Positions 57,601 through 64,000 of a DNA stretch of 64,000 nt are shown in pieces (the first letter of the stretch is position 1; the number at the start of each line of letters is the position of its first letter). The notes under the pieces are model-generated. The model was not told the origin of the DNA. It made no database searches and saw only the letters and a program-made list of their open reading frames with translations. A program made the position numbers and the translations under genes. The DNA is from Doris montereyensis (taxonomy: Eukaryota; Mollusca; Gastropoda; Nudibranchia; Dorididae), in NCBI GenBank assembly GCA_037039925.1, contig JAXRKP010000004.1, positions 569,770 through 633,769 of the forward strand, read 5' to 3'.

Positions 57601-60600
57601 GGCCAGTCAAACATCAACTTACTTTCATGTCTTCTAAAAGGCTGAAGCCAGCCTGTTCCTTGTGACATGACATGGCTAAGGCTGCATACGTTCTCATATT
57701 AGGTGTCAATCTTAACCTTGAAATGAGTTGCAGGATTTCCTGGGGACACAAAAGTATCAAAGTAAATGAATATGTGCTCTGAGAACTGAAAGAAAACATT
57801 GTAAATTGTTTCATTGCATTGAAATAATTCAAGTTCACACAGGTAGAAAGAGATTTTATATCATATCAGGTACAGTAAGGTTCAATAGACTCAATAAAAT
57901 ACTTCATGCTCTGTATTAAGTTGACCATGACAAAGCTAAGAGGATAAGACAAAGGGAGACTTGAGAAACATGGGAATGTATGCATACCTTCATATAGTGC
58001 AGAGGGAATTCAAGAACTATAAAAAGTGACAAGGTGGTGGAGCTACATGCATGAATAGGATGCTATGTATAGTATGTAGTTCAATAAGCAGGGGAAACTC
58101 ATCACTGGTGAATATACCTGCCTTTCTTATTGACACATTCTAGATATTATTTGTCTTGTGATCTTACATTAGCCCCCCCCCCCCCCCCAATCCAGTTATA
58201 CAGAATGTCATTAAGCTTTTAATCGTGGCATGGTAAAATAGTGCTAACCGTATGTTATCTACTCCAAATGGTTTTAGTTTTAAGAAAAACATTCTTGTGT
58301 TAACTTGTTTATAAACAACAGAAGCTTGATTATGCCAGTCAAGATCAGTATCAATGGTGACACTTACATATTTGTAAGAACACACATGTAAATCTACTTG
58401 TTCAATTTTTTATCATTAGAGGTTCTAGGGAAGTAATTTTTTTTTTTTTGAAAGATAATTTTCATTTCTTTTGTTTTCTTAACATTCAATAATAATTTAT
58501 TATGGTCACACCAACTAGATCCAGTAAACTATATAAGTCTATTAAACAAAAATTGTGAGGAAATGCCCACAATCGATACATCAGCATTTGGCATAGAACA
58601 ACCTGGTGGAAGTAACGATAGATCGGGCGATTGGCACTCAAAGAGTTAAAGATTTGCATCTATCTCTTTCACTTAGGGGACAAAAAATAAAATCAAAATC
58701 ATGAAGATAATGTTGTTTATGCTGTTTCCCCATTCATTTCCACACCAAAAAGAAGAAAAAAAACAGCCACAAAAACCAAACATATCCAGAAACAATTTAT
58801 AACATGCGACTGTAAGTAAAATGAGCACAAGAACATTTTATTTAAGCCTTAAAAGTAATACATGTAGTTCTTACAACTTTCAACTTACTTTGTGTGTGTG
58901 ACTTTCATTCCTCATGTTTCTCCTCATCAGCACATCATTGAAGAAATCAATTTCTGGTGTAACGCCATGACTTTCCATCAGTTTGAGTATAACGACTTCA
59001 TTTTCTTTATTGCTGGGCAAACAAGACAGGAGCAAAGTGAAGGTTTTTACATCTGGATCTGCACCAACATCTTTCATGTGAAACAGAAATGATTCCATGC
59101 CACCAAGCAAAGCCAATCTTCCTGATGGTGTAACCAAATCTGATACTTTCATTAGATGCTGTTTTTTTATTGTTGATAGTGATGAGGCACTTTTCAAATC
59201 ATCATGAGGGATAAGGCCTGATTTCACATACATTTTTCCCCCACAGAATTTGCAAGTTGCAAGTTTTCATCATAATTGTCTATTGTTGAATCTTGCGCAA
59301 TTTTGGAAATTCGTTCTTCAGAGTAAGGAGAACAATTCTCCGTAACAGTTTCAAGAACATGAGGTTCATTATCAGGAACAAATTTGATTCCTTTTCATTG
59401 CAATTCACATGTGCCCTTTTTTTAGCCAGCAAGATGTTTTCACTCTCACCAAAACCTGCATGTACGTTAGTCATAACAGTTTGAATAGGAACGATTTATT
59501 ACTAGATATGCCTTCGTCTTTATTATCGGTATAGATGGGTAAATACTTGGGCTGATTTCCTTGAATTCTGCTTAGGTCTAGAAAAATTCCTGTTTCCTGG
59601 TTAGCGTCAAGCATGCCAGTTTCTGACAAGTAATGACTTAGTCTGCCAGAGGTTGAAGCCAAATCAGAGATGAACTTTGATGGCTCCCGATTCCACTGTC
59701 TCTGATGCAACGAGCAAATAAATTGTATGTATATGCCGTGGGTTTTATGTTATGTTCAGCCATTAACATCCACACCTAATGGAAAGAAAAGATATTGTTT
59801 TATTTCTTTTGTTTTGCCACCAAAAAAAATATAGTCAAAATTTAAGCCTAAGAGATTAAGTAACTTTTCATTGAAAGTAATGAAAGATGATGAAAGAGCC
59901 AAATGTGAATGTATGTCATCAGAATGACATTATATTCTAGCTTGTATGTCACCGTCACTAATTACCTCATCTTTATCATTAAGTTGGGCTTTCGCTTTGT
60001 TCTAAGAGACAATAAATGTAAAGTTCCCTCAAGGCTGTTGCGGTCCATAGAGCAGCAGGGGCGCTTATATCCCAGTTGCTATAGCATGAAGCAAAACAGG
60101 TGATATTACTATTTATGACAAGATGCAAATCTGTCACAGGTTTTACTTGCCAGTTGAAGCTGGTACCCAATGAAACCTCAACCAAATGGAGATATACATG
60201 TTGATTGTCTTTCCCAAGGAACACGACTTTGGACCCAGCAAAATGAGGAAAGAAAAATTCTAAGATCTGTGTCCACATAGTCATGTGGTGCACATTAAAA
60301 ATCCCTTGATACTTTGAAGAGAACTGAGGAGAATTTAACGTTTTTAGTCTGATTTTAGCCAAGAGCCCTTTGACACATTTTCTCCATTTTTTATGAAACA
60401 CCTTATCTTTAAAAATAAAAGAATATTCTTTAAATTTACTTTTTTCTTACAAAGCTTTCATCAATTCTCCTTACAGAATGAACATTATTTTATTTCTTCT
60501 GATCTTTTGAAAATGAAATGGTGATAATCTATGACTGTAATGAGTAACATATCTTACATTTGCTAAGCATTTGAAATGAATTTTCACATTGTATCTATGA

Positions 60601-62658
60601 AATGCCATTTAGCACTTTCAGAGGATGATATATTGGTGCTATACAAATTATAACCTATTATTATTATTATTCATATTCATACTCTTCTTCTTCTTCTTAT
60701 CATTATCATTATTAAAATTTATCCCAAAATTACAAAATAACAACTTATGGTAGATGAGAATAAGGTTGACAAAAGATCAACAACTCAAATCACTTAATAA
60801 ACAAAGCATTTACAACACCAATGATATACTACAATTTGTTTGTTTCATTGAAATTCACCCTGTCCATCATTGCGGTGATCTCACGGTGAATTAAGAGGAA
60901 ACAGCAAGATGAAAGATAAGTGAAAGAAGGAAAGGAAAGAAATAGGACCTACCAGCAGCACTTGCCAAACATCCGCGATATACAAAAAATGGAGAAAATA
61001 TATATAAAATGCATGACATGAACACTGAAAAACCATATTGATGAGAAAGAAAAAGACGGTGGAATCAAATCAGCTTTACCTGTAGGGCTCTTTTGAACCC
61101 AGCTTTTTGTCTGAGATACATGCAATCAAGAGAGCATTCATAAAGTCAGTATCGAGAGGACACTGTGTCTCATCCAAAATCTGGAAAGTTTTGGCAAAAT
61201 CACCGCACTTGGCAAATGCCCTCATGGCTGCTTTCACCGTCGGGAGAGTGAGCTCAATTCCTGTATCTTTCATATGATGGTACAAGTTATTTGCCCGATT
61301 TAAGCCGTAATCAGGCATTGGGCAATTTTCACATGAGTTAAAAAGAAGGGAATAAACTTTACCAGATGGGTCCAAGCCAAAGTCCTTCATCTGTGGACAA
61401 TTTGGAAACATGTTGTGAAGGCAAGGGACTCAAAGCAACAAATAGGGTTACATAACATAGTCATATCCTCCTATCCAGCTAACCTTAATAAAGTTGACAT
61501 TTCTATACATGCACACAATTAAACATATAAAAAATGTTGGAGGTTGATGAGATTTTTGTGTGTCATCCTTGCTCTTCCTTTAGTGTTTTATGTGTATGTG
61601 TCATATTGCTTGTTCATGAAATAATACAGTTGGTATTTTCATAATATAGGTACGTTTTATTTTCATCTCAAATTCAAATCAAATCGTTTTTCAAGATATC
61701 AGTGGTCTTTTTCAATTTTTTGGTGCACTTTAAGAAAATTCATATAGTGATTGCCATCTATGACAGCAATACAATTTTTTTTAATGTAATCAGAGATGTT
61801 TTGAGGATACTTCTTTAATTCACAAGCGAAGAGAAAAATAATGTAGCATTTACCTGCCTATAAAGTTGAAAAGTCTTTCGGATGTAACCAAGTTTTGCGA
61901 GACAGGCTATTAAAGTACTGAAAGTATGCTTATTTGGTTGTACTCTGTCTTGACCTATCATCGAGTCATCAAATACTGCAATGGCTTCTCTGATCTGCAA
62001 TCAATTAAAAAATCCACAATAAAATACTTCAGGAAGTCACACATCTTAAATTAATTCTTCTCTTCTTATAATTAAAACAGTCACACCATATAATAATAAT
62101 TTTAACATATTATGATCAACTCTCACAGTAAATTACATAAATATAGCAAAATGGCATTCACCAATATTGTAAATGAGGTTGTTTTGAATTCACAATTAAA
62201 ACTTCAAACTCATGCAAAGTTTGTGAGTCTTTAAAAAAGTTATATTGTTGCATAAGACTTCGATGCATAAGATTTATCTTTTCTTATCATCAAAAATATC
62301 AACATCTAAAGAAACAGATATCTATTATTCAATCACATTTTATTATCAATGATGAAAACAAATCAATTCATATTAAAATAAAAGACTATGCAATTTTTTT
62401 ATACATTTGGACTGTTGAATGGGAAACAGGTATATTTATTTCTAAACCGATTAAAAAAACAAATCCACTGATATGATTAATACTTTCTAAACTTTATATA
62501 GAAATTCTTGCAAACATATTTTTACCTTCCCTTGGCTTGCAAACATCTTAATTTTGTTATTATAAAAAAGCAGATTTTCTCTCCTTCCATATTTTGACAT
62601 GGAAATATTCTTCCTCCAGTTCTCATCTTCCTCATCATCTTTGAAAACTTCTTTCAAT
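54430..62658 (-). CDS. PTCD1: Pentatricopeptide repeat protein 1, mitochondrial (5' end not found)
   Basis: PTCD1 is a mitochondrial matrix PPR protein linked to leucine-tRNA levels and 16S rRNA maturation (family knowledge). Seven exons in transcript order: 62526-62658, 61854-61994, 61080-61390, 58889-59775, 57623-57739, 55359-55541, 54430-54636, about 661 codons against about 700 in human. PPR motifs include VQPNKHTFSTLIACLAKLGY, LDPSGKVYSLLFNSC and IKPTAYTYNLFARC. LALLGGMESFLFHMKDVGAD, DVKTFTLLLSCLP and a final HPW mark the family. The middle (about 59250-59690) is a poorly conserved acidic linker, as in vertebrates. The N-terminal transit peptide exon is not identified. Five single-base deficits occur at homopolymers. 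Confidence 0.9.
55359..55541 (-). CDS. PTCD1: PTCD1 exon, C-terminal helical repeat
   Basis: 183 nt, phase 0 at both ends, between CCTTAAG and GCT|GTAAGA. It encodes AGNLEPTDVIISHLVFASGF and LHLLQKMEELNLKPDERMIK, a PPR-like pair of helices. Confidence 0.85.
56309..56410 (+). repeat. 40-bp tandem repeat, about 2.5 copies
   Basis: GTGTCGCCTGTATTGTGATT starts at 56349 and recurs in part at 56389; a diverged first copy begins about 56309. It is in a PTCD1 intron. Confidence 0.75.
57088..57182 (+). repeat. R1 repeat copy
   Basis: GGCAGGTGTTGTTGGTAGGT through CTTTCATCTTGCTGTTTCCT and TTCACCCTGAGACCATAG. It lacks the A-rich end because SINE family B adjoins it. Confidence 0.6.
57195..57485 (-). 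mobile_element. tRNA-derived SINE, family B
   Basis: On the minus strand the head reads GTCGGTGGTCAAATGGTCAG (box-A-like) with GAGGTCCCGAGT as box B near 57425. The body has ATTGTGTTCCTTGGGAAAAA, ATGCAAATGGGTATAAGCAC and GTGATCTTTGTCACCTGATC, and the end has GGGCTGCAACGGCCTTAAAG. Confidence 0.7.
57623..57739 (-). CDS. PTCD1: PTCD1 exon, single PPR unit
   Basis: 117 nt, phase 0 to phase 0: EILQLISRLRLTPNMRTYAA, LAMSCHKEQAGF, SLLEDMK. One PPR helix pair, with splice sites GTCCCCAG and AAA|GTAAGT. Confidence 0.88.
58170..58560 (-). pseudogene. Non-LTR retrotransposon reverse transcriptase relic
   Basis: The minus strand has WCDHNKLLLNVKKTKEMKII, then after frame breaks YKYVSVTIDTDLDWHNQ, VYKQVNTRMFFLKLKPFGVD and FYHATIKSLMTFCIT. 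This is the segment after the catalytic core of a LINE reverse transcriptase (K-T-K-E, then YKYLGVxID-type). A C run ends it at 58172-58188. It is a short 5'-truncated, frameshifted piece in a PTCD1 intron. Confidence 0.75.
58889..59775 (-). CDS. PTCD1: PTCD1 long exon with four one-base deficits
   Basis: Acceptor CCATTAG leads into VWMLMAEHNIKPTAYTYNLF. The conserved reading then changes frame near 59685-59687 (G3 on the coding strand), 59480-59482, 59383-59395 and 59233-59242, each time by a missing base at a homopolymer. The 887 nt plus four equals 297 codons, phase 0 at both ends. The last third carries the LALLGGMESFLFHMKDVGAD signature and ends at ACAAA|GTAAGT. Confidence 0.82.
60010..60290 (-). 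mobile_element. SINE family B, second copy
   Basis: GTTCCCTCAAGGCTGTTGCG, TTATATCCCAGTTGCTATAG and CTTTCCCAAGGAACACGACT match the inverse body of the 57195 copy. The tRNA-like head is missing or strongly diverged. Confidence 0.6.
60836..60975 (-). repeat. R1 repeat copy, inverted
   Basis: TTTGTTTCATTGAAATTCAC opens it; GGTGATCTCACGGTGAATTA, GAAACAGCAAGATGAAAGAT and AGGACCTACCAGCAGCAC follow. This is the most complete inverted copy. Confidence 0.65.
61080..61390 (-). CDS. PTCD1: PTCD1 exon with two PPR units
   Basis: Begins MKDFGLDPSGKVYSLLFNSC and continues YGLNRANNLYHHMKDTGIEL and CGDFAKTFQILDE. Near the end DKK is followed by an A5 run (61104-61108, T on the plus strand); one more A there gives GFKRALQ and a phase-0 donor at 61080. 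It ends CAG|GTAAAG. Confidence 0.88.
61854..61994 (-). CDS. PTCD1: PTCD1 exon, first clear PPR
   Basis: 141 nt, phase 0 to phase 0, splice sites GATTGCAG and CAG|GTAAAT. It encodes IREAIAVFDDSMI, then VQPNKHTFSTLIACLAKLGY and IRKTFQLYRQ. Confidence 0.88.
62526..62658 (-). CDS. PTCD1: PTCD1 most 5' exon found
   Basis: Enters at phase 2 after TGTCTCCCAG and encodes LKEVFKDDEEDENWRKNISM, SKYGRRENLLFYNNKIKMFA, SQGK before AAG|GTAAAA. The start codon must be in an exon further upstream (higher coordinate); I found no convincing one up to 64000. Confidence 0.78.
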
Positions 62659-62765
62659 CTGGGAGACATGAGGAGGAAATATAAGATGACATCCACAAGA
62701 CAATTATTAACTCCAACCGACTGATGGCAATCGATCGAGCATTAACATGCATTAAGTTTTGTTTT

Positions 62766-63305
62766 GATTTGATTTACCCTCATCCATAACTAAGGTAATC
62801 TCAGGGTTTTTCGTAGGATTTTTAATTTTGCCCAGACTGCCCTGTAAACAGCCACAGGATCTTGAACGTGCACAAAGTGTTGTGATCTCCACAAGGGACT
62901 TTCTTTTTATGTTCCGTCTCCGATGGGATTAGGTATTAATCCACCTACCTGGACCAGGGAGGTAGATTTTGCTCGAAAAAAAAATCGAGACAATTGAAGG
63001 GTCAGTTCAATAATTTTCTTGAAAAACAAGACAAAGAAATAATCCAAGGGAATAAACGAAAATCATACTTCCTGAAATGTGTGAAAATGATATGATGAAA
63101 GTACATCACGTTTACAGCCGTTGAAATTTGAAATTCCCAAAGCCAACAATGCCAAAGTCAATGGTTTTTGTCCTTTTTCTCTAAATGACATAATTGTGAA
63201 GACACTATTGAAATGACCCCTTCAGTTTTTCAACAGGTGACGGGATCGAACCCACTACCTCTGGGGAGAGACTCATACCATGCCTCTGACTACCAAGTCC
63301 CCCAT
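62766..63305 (-). mobile_element. SINE family A copy, split by about 240 bp
   Basis: The tRNA-like head is at 63237-63305 on the minus strand, with box B GGTTCGATCCC (63242-63252) and CTTGGTAGTCAGAGGCATGG as box-A region. The body and AAATCAAAT tail are at 62766-62998. The stretch 62999-63236 separates them and is not part of other copies. Confidence 0.7.
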
Positions 63306-64000
63306 ATACATTAAGTAGCTCACATATTAAATAATATCTCAGTGAAGATCGTTGATTTTATGACACAAGTACAAAATCTTGTAAATTCCATTTATCCTTC
63401 CATGATAAAAGTTCTTCAATGCATGCTAGGATTTAAAATACCAATATCTGTGGATTTTCAAATCTTCACTTGAGCTCTATTCATTTTTCATGCTTCTCTG
63501 TAGATAAAACATATAATTTTTTTAATACAAACCATAACAATTTTCTCAAACAGAAAATATGTTTGAATTTCAATTTAAAGCAAATCACAACGATTGGACT
63601 TTAAAAAAAAAGTTTTCCCTGATTTAGGATTTATTTTATTTTCCTCACTCTGTATGTCTCTTTGTCCATCGCTCTCTCTATTTTTGCATGACACAGACAC
63701 ATACAAATACAAATCACACTTTCAATACTTTCATGTAGAGGAGAGATAGACAAATGATCAGGGATACATAGAGAGAAACAATGTATCCTGCTTAACCACA
63801 TCAGGCTGATCCTGGTAACAGTTGAGCAAAAGACACTTCTGTAAATGTCTCTGGTAGGATTTGCAGGACTAAAGTAAGTAATTTACCAGTTTTGTAACAG
63901 ACACAAAATTTCTTTCAAGCTGTTTTACAACATATTAAAATACATACAGGCGGCACCTGGACAGGACTATCGAGTTTTGGACCAAAAGGTTGATTTTCTG
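63306..64000. other. Right flank, no feature recognised
   Basis: AT-rich sequence; nothing resembles the missing N-terminal exon of PTCD1. A stretch near 63885-63930 (minus) has acceptor- and donor-like edges (AAAACAG, CTG|GTAAAT), but no supporting protein match. Confidence 0.3.

Noticed and set aside
63237..63305. tRNA gene on the minus strand
   Set aside because: Box B is good, but no proper acceptor stem or anticodon arm can be drawn, and the segment repeats as the SINE head elsewhere.

Overview
The window is animal nuclear DNA: AT-rich, with multi-exon genes split by kilobase introns, GT-AG splice sites, AATAAA signals, tRNA-derived SINEs, terminal-inverted-repeat (TIR) transposons, a Ty3/gypsy gag relic and a LINE relic. 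Gene content and repeat style suggest an invertebrate, probably a lophotrochozoan such as a mollusc; that placement is inference.

Layout. (1) About 1.4-25.9 kb, plus strand: one long gene for an RNA-binding protein that I cannot name, with two divergent RRM-like folds, then Arg-rich, Gly-rich and Arg/Asp-rich exons and a stop at 24491. Its introns hold a DNA-transposon relic (3.5-4.5 kb), a 51/60-bp minisatellite (11.3-12.2 kb), local duplications and a piggyBac-like fragment. A 664-bp TIR element sits in its presumed 3' UTR. (2) 26-35 kb: a gene-poor repeat island with TIR elements, SINEs and short repeats. (3) 34.9-39.5 kb, minus strand: PLD6 (Zucchini/MitoPLD, piRNA biogenesis), two exons, with a gypsy gag relic and a long (GA)n tract in its intron and a long imperfect inverted repeat just 3' of its stop. 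(4) 43.3-47.9 kb, plus strand: TVP23 (Golgi membrane protein), divergent from PLD6. (5) 47.9-54.4 kb: intergenic, repeat-rich. (6) 54.4-62.7 kb, minus strand: PTCD1 (mitochondrial pentatricopeptide protein), seven exons; the 5' end was not found and may lie beyond the window. Its introns contain SINEs and a LINE relic.

The genes look functionally unrelated apart from PLD6 and PTCD1 both acting at mitochondria. The strongest cross-cutting observation is that PLD6, TVP23 and PTCD1 all have conserved reading frames interrupted by single-base indels, mostly at homopolymers (eight sites). Since exon phases and family alignments close exactly when one base is allowed at each site, these are most simply indel errors in a long-read assembly, though real lesions cannot be excluded by eye. 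I saw no single obviously new molecular system. The best candidates for follow-up are the hairpin next to the piRNA gene PLD6, the unnamed RRM gene, and several uncatalogued short repeat families.
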